A DNA stretch of 64,000 nucleotides, from assembly GCF_020520425.1 (NCBI RefSeq), contig NC_079492.1:146103861-146167860 (forward strand). Reading direction: 5' to 3'. Positions 45,019 through 55,351 of the stretch are shown piece after piece. The stretch is from Spinacia oleracea (taxonomy: Eukaryota > Streptophyta > Magnoliopsida > Caryophyllales > Amaranthaceae). Every line of letters begins with the position of its first letter. Positions within the stretch are counted from its first letter, which is position 1. The notes under the pieces are model-generated. The model did no database searches. It was not told where the DNA came from and worked only from the letters and a program-made list of their open reading frames with translations. Position numbers and translations under genes: made by a program.

Positions 45019-46077
45019 TCAGGATTGAGGGAGTTGTTGAAAGGACAAACCAGAACCACCAAGTTTTTGTTCCATCAAAGTGTTAATCTTGTCAATCATA
45101 GGAGGGGTGAAATAATTAGTCCAATCACCAACCTCTCCTTTCCTAAAGAAGTTCTTCTTCTCAACAAACTTGTTCATAAAACCAATCTTATTAACCTCCA
45201 ATTCCTTGAGATTATCAATGCTACAAAACTCCATTATTTCATTAATCACACCATTACTTTCTTCCTCAAAAGAAAATGGCAAACCAAGAAATTCAGCCAG
45301 CTTTTTAAGATGAAGCATAGCATTATCACCTTTTAAATCCTCATACTTTAAGAACAAGACCTTGTTAGGTTGCTCAAGACTTTGTTTCCAAAACTCAATA
45401 ACATGCTCAAAATAAGGCCCATATGGAAACTTCCCTAGACAAAATTCCTCAAAAAATTCCTCTATTGTAGGAGGTTGGAAATCTTCATCTTTTGTCCTCT
45501 TTTTTATCAAGGTTGTGTGCCAAAACCATTGCGAAACACAAGTATCTAAAGGATTCCGAGCAATATAGAGAATCTTACACGATGAATCTTTGATAGATTC
45601 GGGTAATGATTGGTATGGAAAGTGTGTATGCAAAAGCCTTGGAGAAGGGAGGTCGTTAAGTTGGTTAGGGCGTGGTAAGATGGGATTATCACCATAAACA
45701 CCAAGGTCTAGATGATAAACAAGTTCATGAGGATTATGGTTAAGTAAAGGGCTAAATTTGATTAAGGGTTGTTGATGATGATGATTATCAACATTATTAG
45801 GTCGGTTGACAATACAAAAGAGTAAGGATTTCAACCAAGTTGTGACGGTTTTTGGGAGACTAGCTAAGAAGATGTCGGAGTTGCGAGCTTGGAAGTGGGT
45901 TTGATAATGGAAGATTTGTTTAAAGGCATTGGATTGACACCAAAAGCCTTGGTAATTTACTAGCTCAAGCTTACTTCCAAGGAAGTTTGTTTTTGGAAGG
46001 CATTGCTTAAGTTGTTCAACTTCCTCTTCTTGGAGTAGTTTAGTTTCTTTTGTTTGATTGTCATTTTGATTCATCAT
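45019..46077 (-). CDS. SOT5: cytosolic sulfotransferase with Gly-to-Val in the PAPS loop
   Basis: Intronless gene for 352 residues, starting MMNQNDNQ (two adjacent ATGs). The 5'-phosphosulfate loop reads PKTVTTW (75-81): the invariant Gly78 is Val (GTC against GGC in the paralogues). The rest is intact: catalytic His152 in HTHFPY, Arg174 and Ser182 in IARNPLDTCVS, and FRKGEVGDW near the C-terminus. A side chain at this glycine should crowd the PAPS phosphates, so activity may be low or lost, although no frame is broken. A His-rich insertion (NHHHQQP) lies at about 99-104. The TATA box GTATATAAG (minus strand) lies about 55 bp upstream. It is the most divergent full-length member. Confidence 0.92.
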   Translation of the reverse strand: MMNQNDNQTKETKLLQEEEVEQLKQCLPKTNFLGSKLELVNYQGFWCQSNAFKQIFHYQTHFQARNSDIFLASLPKTVTTWLKSLLFCIVNRPNNVDNHHHQQPLIKFSPLLNHNPHELVYHLDLGVYGDNPILPRPNQLNDLPSPRLLHTHFPYQSLPESIKDSSCKILYIARNPLDTCVSQWFWHTTLIKKRTKDEDFQPPTIEEFFEEFCLGKFPYGPYFEHVIEFWKQSLEQPNKVLFLKYEDLKGDNAMLHLKKLAEFLGLPFSFEEESNGVINEIMEFCSIDNLKELEVNKIGFMNKFVEKKNFFRKGEVGDWTNYFTPPMIDKINTLMEQKLGGSGLSFQQLPQS

Positions 46078-46700
46078 ATTATGTGGATTGATTCATGTCA
46101 CTCCCTAGAGGCTGAATGCAAGCACCTACTTATATACTACCTCATTTCCTGATGATTTTTACAGTTATTATTTGCACAAATATTAAGATAAATGAGAGAA
46201 CAAAATGTGTTAAAAGGCGTATGAATATAATAAAATATGGGTAAAGTAAGAGAACTGGTAAAAAGGTGGGTGGATGTAAGAAAAAAACGAATAAGATAAG
46301 AAAACATGAGCTGGGGTAAATGTTGTGGGGTAAGAAGTGTAAGATAGTAAAATTTTCAATTACTAAAGTAGTATAAAGCACAATGTAAAGAACATTATAA
46401 AACGGACTACAATGGACATGGTACGTATTTGATAAGGAGTTATATACTATGAAACGAACTAAATCGGAAAGTGTAACAGATACAACGTACATAAAAGTTA
46501 AATAAAAACTTATATGATGTGTTCTTATATATAAGACCGGTCAATTTTGTACAAATAGTTACACTTTATTATCGTATAATTAAAAAAAAAAGTTAATGGT
46601 GACATCAACGATATCATTGCGGGGCTAAGAAAGACCTATCCTAAAAGTGATAATGTATTACCACCGAGTTAATTATAACATTTGTCTAAGGGTCTGTTTG
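46078..46700 (-). promoter_or_regulatory. SOT5 upstream region
   Basis: It contains the TATA box (about 46131) and a Stowaway-like stretch from TACCTCATTTCCTGATG to about 46465. The part 46240-46700 is duplicated without a gene at 57694-58240. No other gene is visible. Confidence 0.55.
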
Positions 46701-46887
46701 ATTACAATAGCTGAAATCGAGCTGAAATTAATAAGGTAGTTGAAACTGATATAATAGCACCTGAAATAAATTAGTAGCTGAAACTGATAAGGTGCAATTA
46801 TATGAGATGTTTTGTAAACCCACTTGTGAAGTAGCTGAAATATTTCGTATGATATTTTAGGACATGTATATATAATGTGTATGCATA

Positions 46888-47535
46888 TCTATACTAATAT
46901 ATTAAAAGGCGTTGAGAAAAATGTCTATGTGGCACGTAGTACTCTTCCTTTTGCGCCACATCATCGACTCACCAAATGATATGTCATATCATGGACAACC
47001 AAAAATCAATACGTACAATGAGGTTCGAACTCTAGACCTCAAGTGTGGAGGACAACTCTCATTACCATCTTAACCAACAATCATTTGTGGATTATCTCTT
47101 AACATTAATTTATAAATGAATGTTAACATGAAGTTTACAACAACTAAACTTTTATGTGACTTTTTATTTTCTATTGATTATTTTGGAAAAAAATAATAAT
47201 TAAAGAATTAGGACAACCATGAATAAACATGATGTCATAAGTCTCATAAGCATCAACTACATAAATGTCTTGCTTGATTGCATATGTCTAATTTGGTGTT
47301 TGTTAATTTTGAATCACTTATTTCCACTAGAAACAAATTATACAAATTGTAAGATGATGCAATTGAAAAATTATTTCTCATGATAAATGAGTTAGTGTGT
47401 TTGTGTAGTTGACGAATTTGATGAATGCTTTCACTTAATGCTATATATGTATCTTATCAAATATTTTGCTCAAGAAAAATCTAAAATTTTAACTATTCTA
47501 TGTAGCAATCGGGCATCGCCCGAGCCACGCACTAG
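46888..47535 (+). mobile_element. non-autonomous Helitron, 648 bp
   Basis: It starts TCTATACTAATATATTAAAA and ends with the hairpin CGGGC-ATC-GCCCG, then AGCCACGCACTAG, inserted between A (46887) and T (47536) without duplication. These are textbook Helitron ends. No coding region. Confidence 0.85.
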
Positions 47536-47948
47536 TTACTTATTAAATAAAAGTAGTACATCGTATAATTTATTGAACGTAGGATGCTACTCAAGATATT
47601 GCCACTCCAAAAGTTAATTTGTGCTATACTTATAAGAAATAGTGTTAAAATCAATCATTGTATCACGGAATAAATAAGTACATATGATTAGTGGTCCATT
47701 ATCATATAATCAATTATCTAATCAAGTTGAATTATTGAGGGCCTCCTAAGTACGGAGTATTATTTTCCTGATCTCTCAAAAAAAAAAAAAAAATTAACTC
47801 CGTGATACTGATAAAATAGTTGTACCTACTAATCTTGTTTTATTACGCGTAACAAAACAAAATAGTTGTACCTACTAATCTTGTTTTATTTTCGAAATGT
47901 GACAATTGCAATAATATACATACTTGATACTTCGTATTTTTCTATATA
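47536..47948. other. gene-free spacer, part of the SOT6 far-upstream flank
   Basis: A near-tandem repeat of AAAATAGTTGTACCTACTAATCTTG occurs at 47815 and 47858. Related sequence lies on the two sides of the 24453-27406 element. Confidence 0.5.
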
Positions 47949-48228
47949 CTCCCTCCGTTCCAAAATTATAGTCATATTTCTAATTTTGGCTATTAAGGTG
48001 CACATTTTCTCATGTACTATATTAATTTAAAATGCATTGATAACCCCACACATGTACTATATTTCATTTTCCCCTGTACTATATTATCTTTCCCACGTAC
48101 TTTATTCCCCTTTTCCATGCAACTCAATCACCATTTGTATTTTATTTCACTTTTCATGTACTATATTCCATTTTTCTTAAAATCCGTATTTTTGGTCAAC
48201 CGAGACTATAATTATGGGACGGATGGAG
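47949..48228. mobile_element. Stowaway MITE with TGTACTATATTCCAC repeats
   Basis: Ends CTCCCTCCGTTCC and GGACGGATGGAG with TA. The interior has repeated ATGTACTATATT units. Same family as 54850. Confidence 0.75.
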
Positions 48229-48450
48229 TAATAATGATGATGATGCGCTTGCGCCACGTCATGGGAGCAATTATTGGGTTTAATTGGTTTGTAATCATGG
48301 GTGTATCCAGAAAATTTTAATTGGGGAGGTCAAATATACTACGAAGAATGTTGTACGAAATATACTCATATTCCTTCAAGAATAAATAAATTATAAATAT
48401 ACTCTTTAATTTAATTTTATTTACCTTCAAAATAAAAGCAAGTTTGTTAA

Positions 48451-48976
48451 AAGAACCTTTTATAACCCAAATTTTGCGAGAAAGGACCTTGTATAATTTT
48501 TTTTTATGAAACCACACCTTAATGTAAATTTTTTTTGCAAGAAATGACATTATATATATTTTTTTGTGAAATCACACCTTAATGTAATTATTTTTTGCGA
48601 AAGACAACCAAAAGTAAGTTTCCGGCATTGTGTGAGTTTTTCCGACCACTTACTTGCACGTGAGAAGCATGTGTGGCTTTATTTTGCTAACCAAATCCAA
48701 TTTTCCTCCAAAATTCTAAGCTTTAAAATTACCTAAAGTTGAAAAAAAATATTCGAAATAAAATCAAGTTTGAAAATTCAAGAATCGGGAAAATCAGTGT
48801 CTTTAGCCAACTTAAGTCACACGTGCTGCTCACGTGCAAGTCAATGGCCGGAAAAGCTCAATCAATGCCGGAAACTTACTTTAGGTCATTTCTCGCAAAA
48901 AAAATTACATTAAGATGTGATTTCACAAAAAAATGATATAAGGTCCTTTCTCGCAAAATTTGAGTTAGAAAGGCAC
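48451..48976. mobile_element. long-TIR foldback element
   Basis: About 230-bp arms are inverted copies: AAATTTTGCGAGAAAGGACC and GTAAGTTTCCGGCATTG in the left arm return as complements in the right. Copies of TTTTGTGAAATCACACCTTA occur twice in the left arm. It resembles Mutator-type or foldback MITEs. Confidence 0.7.
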
Positions 48977-49129
48977 ATTTACTATCTCAACTACTTATTT
49001 TTTGTGTTGATAACTTTTACAACATTTATAACTTATTCACATCACATTCAAGAGGGGGGGATGGCCCATATATGTTTGAAATTCATTCTCTCTTGATCAA
49101 CAATTTTATTATATTACTATATTCCTTTT

Positions 49130-49276
49130 TACATGTATTATATTCTACTTTCACATACAAATTATTCATCAATGTACTATATTTCAATTTCCCACAAACT
49201 ATATTTCACTTTTCTTAAAATTTGTGTTTTTATACAAACAAACATGACTATAACTTTTCGAAACGGAGGGAGTATA
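49130..49276 (+). promoter_or_regulatory. half Stowaway MITE ending at the SOT6 TATA box
   Basis: The right half of the 47949/54850 family ends ACGGAGGGAG and is followed at once by TATATAAC, the presumed TATA box about 55 bp before the SOT6 ATG. SOT3 has the same arrangement in a more decayed form. Confidence 0.6.
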
Positions 49277-49326
49277 TAACAAGTGCATCTTACATCAAGG
49301 ACATAACTCACAAGTCATAAGCCACA

Positions 49327-50367
49327 ATGAATCAAAATGATGACATTACCACCAAAACAAACCAAACAAAAGAAATAGTTATAGTGGATGAAGAAGAAGT
49401 TGAAAAGCTTAAACAATGTCTTCCAAAGGCAAACTGGATGGGTAGTAAACACTTTCAACTCCTTAACTTTCAAGGCTTCTGGTATTCTACTGTCAATTTC
49501 TCCAACATCCTCGCTTTTCAAAGACATTTCCTTGCTCAAAACACCGATCTCATAGTCTCTAGCTTTCCAAAAACCGGCGCCACTTGGTTGAAATCCTTGC
49601 TCTTTTCTGTCACTAACCGTTTTGTCCACCCCTCTAACAAAACGCCTTTGCTAACCCACAACCCACATGAGCTTGTTTATGACCTAGAAACCGCCGTGTA
49701 CGGTGGTAACCCAAAACTCCCCCGCCCTAACCAACTTAACGACCTCCCTCCACCGCGGCTTCTCCACTCACATATGCCTTACTCGTCCCTTCCTCAATCT
49801 ATAAAGATTTCTTCTTGTAAGATTTTGTACATTTGTCGAAATCCCTTAGACACCCTTGTGTCTCACTGGCATTTTTACCCGAAATTAATAAAGAGGGTAA
49901 CTGGGGATGAAAATTACCAACCTTGTAATATTGAAGATTTCTTTGAGGACTTTTGTTTAGGTAAGGTTGCATTTGGGCCCTTTTTCGAGCATGTGGTTGG
50001 ATACTGGAAGCAAAGTTTAGAGCAGCCAAATAAGGTGTTGTTTTTGAAGTACGAGGATTTAAAGGAGAATCCGAGTGCTCAATTAAAGAAGATGGCTGAA
50101 TTTGTTGGTATACCGTTTTCTACACAAGAGGAAAATGAAGGTGTTATTAAAGAGATAATAGAGTTGTGTAGTATTCATAAGCTTAGAGATCTGGAGGTTA
50201 ATAAGAGTGGTTTGCTTAGTAAGTTTGTGGAAAATAAGAATTTCTTTAGGGATGGAGAGGTTGGAGGATGGACTCGTTATCTGTCTGCTCCCATGGTAGA
50301 GAAAATGAAGGAATTGATGGAAGAAAAACTTGGTGGATCTGGATTGTCCTTTAAATTACAGCCTTGA
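49327..50367 (+). CDS. SOT6: cytosolic sulfotransferase, near-identical twin of SOT3
   Basis: Intronless gene for 346 residues, beginning MNQNDDITTK and ending SGLSFKLQP, the normal C-terminus that SOT3 has lost. The PAPS loop reads PKTGATW (81-87): Thr85, which helps bind the phosphosulfate, is Ala (GCC against ACC in SOT3). Catalytic His149 is in HSHMPY, Arg171 and Ser179 are in ICRNPLDTLVS, and RDGEVGGW is shared with SOT1 and SOT3. Apart from one extra Asp codon near the start, the loop change and one Asp/Val difference, it matches SOT3 up to GGSGL. The matching region includes about 70 bp of promoter and part of the 3' untranslated region. The Thr-to-Ala change is expected to weaken but perhaps not abolish PAPS use. 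Confidence 0.93.
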   Translation: MNQNDDITTKTNQTKEIVIVDEEEVEKLKQCLPKANWMGSKHFQLLNFQGFWYSTVNFSNILAFQRHFLAQNTDLIVSSFPKTGATWLKSLLFSVTNRFVHPSNKTPLLTHNPHELVYDLETAVYGGNPKLPRPNQLNDLPPPRLLHSHMPYSSLPQSIKISSCKILYICRNPLDTLVSHWHFYPKLIKRVTGDENYQPCNIEDFFEDFCLGKVAFGPFFEHVVGYWKQSLEQPNKVLFLKYEDLKENPSAQLKKMAEFVGIPFSTQEENEGVIKEIIELCSIHKLRDLEVNKSGLLSKFVENKNFFRDGEVGGWTRYLSAPMVEKMKELMEEKLGGSGLSFKLQP

Positions 50368-51366
50368 TAAATTAAGTATATGTATTTTAGTAGTTATTTG
50401 TAATGTTTTTTTTTCCGGGAAGAGTTATTAAATTTGTTGTAATGTTTGTTTCAATTATACCATACGTCCATACTACTATCACAGTTATTTGTGACTGAGA
50501 TATTTGAGATTAGTTTATGCATGTACATAGTATGCATTATTCATCATATGAAGAGGTTAAACACTTAGGCTATGTTTGACAAGCACTTTCAGTCACCTTA
50601 AATAATTAGGTGCTAATAATATAAGTCACCTTATACAATTAGGAGTGTTTGGTAGGGAGCTGAAATAAAATATAAGTTGGAAAAAGTGACTGATATTGAA
50701 ACATTAATCTGATTAATGTTTGATTTTCAGCTCATGAAATTTTTGTTTTCTTTTGAAAAAAAAATGTCTCTAAAATTCTAAATAAGTTAAAACTCTAATA
50801 CTATGTTGTATAATTGTAACTCGCTATGGGAGAAAAAAAAGTCCCTCCTCTGTGAATGATGAAACGTCGGTAAGCACTTCTCTCTACTTTACGGGTTGCA
50901 TCCAAAAATTTCTTAATTTTTATTCATTTAATAATCGAATCATTTATCTTTTCTAGAAATGTATTTAAATCAAACCCAAAATCATAAAATTAGCAGAGAA
51001 AAGAATAGGAAAAAATAATGTTGTGTTAATTATATTTTAGATAATCAAATATGTATTTTTTCTCCAAAATGTATTTCGTCTTTGTAACTCAATATACGAT
51101 TGTAACTTAAAATTTTTCTTACAAGTGATAAGTAAAGTAGGTATAAAAAATAAAAATTTATACAAGTAATGCAAAATTATTCAAAAAATTAGTTTACCGG
51201 CTGTTGGTTAACCAATTTTATTCTTAAACTGCATGTGTAACGAAATTTATATTATTATTTGTAAAACTGCGTATATAAAGCAATTTATAAGTGAATTTGA
51301 AATGACTAAAAAACTCGAACTATATGCAACAATTCGGGGCATTGTACAAGCCACTAACTAGTTATA
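50368..51366. other. SOT6 3' flank with a Helitron 3' end
   Basis: The start is shared with SOT3. A MITE-like stretch (GGCTATGTTTGACAAGCAC) lies at 50572-50740. At 51321-51361 a Helitron 3' end (CGGGGCATTGTACAAGCC then CTAG, next base T) is seen. Its 5' end is uncertain (perhaps about 50795). No gene. Confidence 0.5.
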
Positions 51367-51822
51367 CTAGATTTTTAGCCCGTGCGATGCACAGATTCTA
51401 TTAAATCGTTATGTTAAAATAACACTCCTATACATACCAACTGCTATATTTATACAATAGATCAGATTAAATTTTGATTTTGGATTGGATTTATTTTTTA
51501 ATTATTAGAGTGTTTGATTTTGGATGAAGTTGTATATTGGATTAGTGTTTGATTTTTGATTGAATTTCATTTTAGATTGGTGTTTGATTTTGGATGAATT
51601 TTATTTTAGATTTACTTTTTGATTATTTGAGTGTTTGATTTTGGATCGACGAAGCTGTATATAATAGTAATTAATTAATTAAAATATCTACGTGACACCT
51701 AATTAATTATCTACATGGCACTCGATTTTTTAAATTCAAAAATAAATTAGAAATCTTATTTTTCATTGGCCGAAACCAATAGTAATCCTAGGTGGGCTCT
51801 AATATTTCAGCAAATATGCCTT

Positions 51823-51905
<83 letters not shown>
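51367..51905 (-). mobile_element. Helitron-like element, minus orientation, copy 2
   Basis: On the minus strand it ends GTGC-ATC-GCAC, GGGCTAAAAAT, CTAG. The interior matches one to two units of the 35510 element, and the other end lies in a (TA)n tract (51830-51901). It abuts another Helitron end tail to tail. Confidence 0.65.
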
Positions 51906-51906
<1 letters not shown>

Positions 51907-52548
51907 TGAAAAACCCAACAAAATAAAAAAATCAGATACTTCTTCTGTCCGTAAAAGATTGTCCTACTTGACTTATTACGGTCTCTAAGACACGACTTAA
52001 AACGTAAATATCTCTAATTCTATACACGCAAAAAATTATAAAAAATTGTTATTTCAAAAATATATATTGAAACAAATCTAACAAGACCCTACATAACTAT
52101 ATTATTTCTTATAGTTCAAAGAGAATTCTGTCAAAGTATTCAAAATTAGCCCAAAAAACTGGAATGGCAAAATCTTTTAGAGACGGATGGAGTACTATAT
52201 TTTACAAGTTTAAAAAAATCGACAAAGTTGGTTTATCCTGGGGAATGGGCAGGTCAGGGCCTCACGGGTTGCATGGTACGATCAAATTATACAAGCACCC
52301 GGCCACCAGGAAACACCGGTCTAGTAAATTAGGGTGTTAGATTATGAGAGTTATTAAATGAGAATTGTGAGGCAAAATAGAAATTTAATGCTGAGTGTTT
52401 TGGTTGAAAAAGGATTAAAAGAGAGTTTTGCAACCAAAACACTAATTGTCTAATTTAGAAAAGCTATTAAAAAGAGCTTTTTGGTGAGAGAAGTTTGTGA
52501 GCTGAGTGGAAATAACTCTTTTGTTCGGCCTAAAGCTCAAATTTACTA

Positions 52549-52799
52549 CTTCCTCTGTTTCTGAAAGTTTTTTACACTTTGGAATACGTGTCCAAAATAT
52601 AAAAACTTTGACCGTAAATTCTCACTATTATATATATCAAAACGTTACATGTAAGATCTTGTTAGATTGGTTCGGTATGTATTTTCAGAATATCAACTTT
52701 TTATAATTTTTTCACATACGAAATTGAATATATTAGTAGTTAAATATTGCATTGGAGTCCGTGCAAATAACTGTAAAGAACTTTCTGAAACAGAGGTAG
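52549..52799. mobile_element. Stowaway MITE, TTCCTCTGTTTCTGAAAG family
   Basis: Ends TTCCTCTGTTTCTGAAAG and CTTTCTGAAACAGAGGTAG with TA. It occupies the same site as the different MITE at 44436 in copy A. Confidence 0.78.
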
Positions 52800-52827
52800 T
52801 ACTTCGTAATCATATTAATAAGATATA

Positions 52828-53151
52828 CTCACTCCATTCCTTAATACTCTCCTCAGTTTGACCGGCACAAACTTTTAGGAAATTTAATTGACTTATTAAT
52901 TTATTAGGTGGTAGTTGATAGTGAGGTATTTTTTTAATATAGTTAGTGGAAAAAGTGTCAAATAAAGGGGTGGGAGCGGAGGTGGATTGAAGTTTGTAAT
53001 GCTTTTAAAAGAAGTAAGAATATATGTTGGTCATGGTTAAGTGAAAGAAATGATATAATATTAGTAAAAATATACCATTTATAGAGACGTGACGTTTATT
53101 AAGGGACGACTTTATACGAAAAGCGGGATGAGTATTAAGGGGCGGAGAGAG
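52828..53151. mobile_element. Stowaway MITE
   Basis: Ends CTCACTCCATTCCTTAATAC and GTATTAAGGGGCGGAGAGAG with TA. Private to copy B. Confidence 0.75.
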
Positions 53152-53371
53152 TAAGTAGTACCACGTAATAGAGTAATGCATCAAATATGACAATACAATA
53201 CGTTTTGTTATGAATTACTAGTGCAGCAAACTAAACAACATACCTCGTACTACGTAACTTGGAATAATTTATACTAAATTACATTACAATATTTGATTTG
53301 AGACTAATAGATCGAGATACAAAATATACTCGGAAGTATACGAGTGCACTATAATATTAAGTAATTTAGGA

Positions 53372-53480
53372 TTAAGGGAGTTGTTGAAAGGATAAACCAG
53401 AACCTCCAAGTTTTTGTTCCATCAAAGTGTTAATCTTGTCAATCATAGGAGGGGTCCAATCACCAACTACCAACCTAAAT
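53372..53480 (-). pseudogene. C-terminal fragment of a SOT5-like gene
   Basis: About 36 codons match the end of SOT5: GDWT, then PPMIDKINTLMEQKLGGSGL and SFQQLP. Twelve bases present in SOT5 are missing, and the similarity stops at about 53480, where sequence like the SOT6 5' flank begins. It is a remnant of a deleted gene copy. Confidence 0.88.
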
Positions 53481-53683
53481 GTGACAATAATATTTTTTTT
53501 TGGGTGAAATGTGATATAATATAATAATTGCGATAATATACATATTTTTCTATATAGTGATGGTGATGCGCTACGCCATGGGAGCAATTATTGGGTTTAA
53601 TTTGTTTGTAATTCATTTTCTCTTGATCAGTGGTTTTATAATATTACTAGTGGCTTCTCCATTACCAATATGTTGGTTTTATA
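53481..53683. other. sequence resembling the SOT6 5' flank
   Basis: It matches pieces of 47880-49110 (for example GGGAGCAATTATTGGGTTTAAT and CATTTTCTCTTGATCA) but without a coding region following. Confidence 0.65.
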
Positions 53684-54458
53684 CTCCCTCCTTTTCAAAT
53701 TATTTGCACCGGCCATTTTTATTTTTCTCATTATTCACATAATTCACATTGACTATATACTACTTTCTCTGTTTCTAAAAGTTCTTTACGCTTTATAATA
53801 CGTGTACAAAATATGAAAACTTTGACCGTAAATTCTCACTATTATATACATCAAAACGTTACATGTGAGATCTTGTTAGATTGGTCTCGGTATTTACTTT
53901 CAGAACATAAACTTCTTATAATTTTTCCACATACGAAAATGGATATATTAGTAGTTAATATTGCATTGGAGACCGTGCAAATAGTAACTGTAAAGAACTT
54001 TTTTGAAACGGAGGTAGTACATTCGTTTTTTAAAGTTCTTCACGCCTTGAAATATATGGCCAAAGTATGAAAATTTTGACTATAAATTCTCACTATAATA
54101 TACATCAATACGTTATAAGGTAAGATATTGTTAGATTAGTCTCGTTATTTATTTTTTGAATAATAATTTTTAATAATATTTTCACATACGGAATTAGGCA
54201 TATTAGTGGTTAAATATTGAATTAGAATATGTGCAAAAAGTAAGGTGTAAATAAATTTAAGGAACAAAGGTAGTATGTTTTTGCTAGCATATGAAAATAA
54301 ATTTTAGAATGTAATATATTGTTGGCTTTACCTTAATAATCGTATGTATTTACAAAATATTAACTTTATAATAATGCTAATATGTACTCCATTGTTAAAG
54401 TTATGTATTGATAATTTTGTTCAGTCAAATTAAGTGGTGCAAGTAATTTGGGATTGGA
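53684..54458. mobile_element. Stowaway MITE with two MITEs nested inside
   Basis: The outer element starts CTCCCTCCTTTTCAAATTAT and its other arm (GTGCAAGTAATTTGGGATTGG) is near 54440. Inside lie 53763-54017 (TTTCTCTGTTTCTAAAAG family) and about 54018-54276 (a diverged member of the same family). Confidence 0.65.
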
Positions 54459-54849
54459 AGTTAATATTGTCCGCTTTGGTTTTTGGGCTCCTTCCCAAAA
54501 AGCCTCATACTAGGCAATTTTTTAACACTTATATGCTAGGAAATTTTTGACTCCACTTTCGATGTGGGACTTTGGTTGATATCCCAACAGAAGAGTAATG
54601 CATTCTTGAGGTATATAACAAAGGGTGACGATAAAGGTCGCAAGTTGCGACAACATTTAGTTGTCTCAATCTTACGTGTCGTAGTTTAATGAGTACATAT
54701 AGGCGTCATGTAGGATATGCGTCAGCATGATATTTTTATTATCAATGCGATATTTTTACTATGAAAGTTTGTAAATAAGGTAGTCGATGTAAAGAAGGAA
54801 ACAAATTAAAATATTAAGATTTTCCTACCTTTTTTTAACATATATAATA
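54459..54849. other. gene-free spacer
   Basis: It has a stretch AAAGGTCGCAAGTTGCGAC at 54634 that resembles the palindrome in the SOT1 promoter. No gene is visible. Confidence 0.4.
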
Positions 54850-55164
54850 CTCCCTCCGTCCCAAAATTATTGTCATGTTTTCTAAATCGGGCGTTCCAAA
54901 GTTATAGTCCTGTTTCTAATTTTGGCTACTTAGGTCCCCACTTTCTCATGTACTATATTAATTAAAAATAAATTGAAAGCCCACTCATGTACTATATTCC
55001 ACTTTTCTATGTACTATATTCTCTTTCACATGTACTTTATTCTACTTTTCCATACAACTCAATCATCATTTGTACTTTATTCCACTTTTTCATATGCTAT
55101 ATTCCACTTTTCTTAAAATCCGTGTTTTTGGTCAAACAGAACGATAATTATGGGACGGAGGGAG
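54850..55164. mobile_element. Stowaway MITE upstream of SOT7
   Basis: Ends CTCCCTCCGTCCC and GGGACGGAGGGAG with TA. A partial second left arm (GTTCCAAAGTTATAGTCC) and repeated ATGTACTATATTCC units are inside. A TATATAAG lies a few bases after it. Confidence 0.78.
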
Positions 55165-55201
55165 TAGGTTATATAAGTAACATATTTTAGTTTCCCATTT
55201 A

Positions 55202-55283
55202 AATCATGACACATAAGCATGTCATGTCATCATTGTGACACGGCTTAAAGGTCAGCATGTTACGACCTTAATCATTTCCGTAT
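55202..55283 (+). promoter_or_regulatory. conserved SOT7 promoter module
   Basis: Shares AATCATGACACATAA, CATGTCATG, TCATT.TGACA, CTTAAAGGTC and CGACCTT.ATCATTT with the SOT1 promoter (16655-16735). The inverted repeat is imperfect here. It lies between a TATATAAG (55173) and an ATTATATATC (55306), either of which could serve as TATA box. Confidence 0.6.
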
Positions 55284-55351
55284 AACAATATCGACCATCT
55301 TCATTATATATCATACATTCATTTCCGATAACATAACCTAAACTATTGAGA

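Larger units (their letters stand above)
43795..45130. repeat. segmental duplication, copy A (SOT5 3' end and flank)
   Basis: This block, including the SOT5 C-terminal coding end, matches 51905-53480 in order, with clear divergence and different MITE insertions in the two copies. Confidence 0.85.
51905..53480. repeat. segmental duplication, copy B
   Basis: Matches 43795-45130 in the same orientation. It contains MITEs at 51939-52192 (shared), 52549-52799 and 52828-53151 (both private) and ends in a truncated SOT coding end. Confidence 0.85.
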
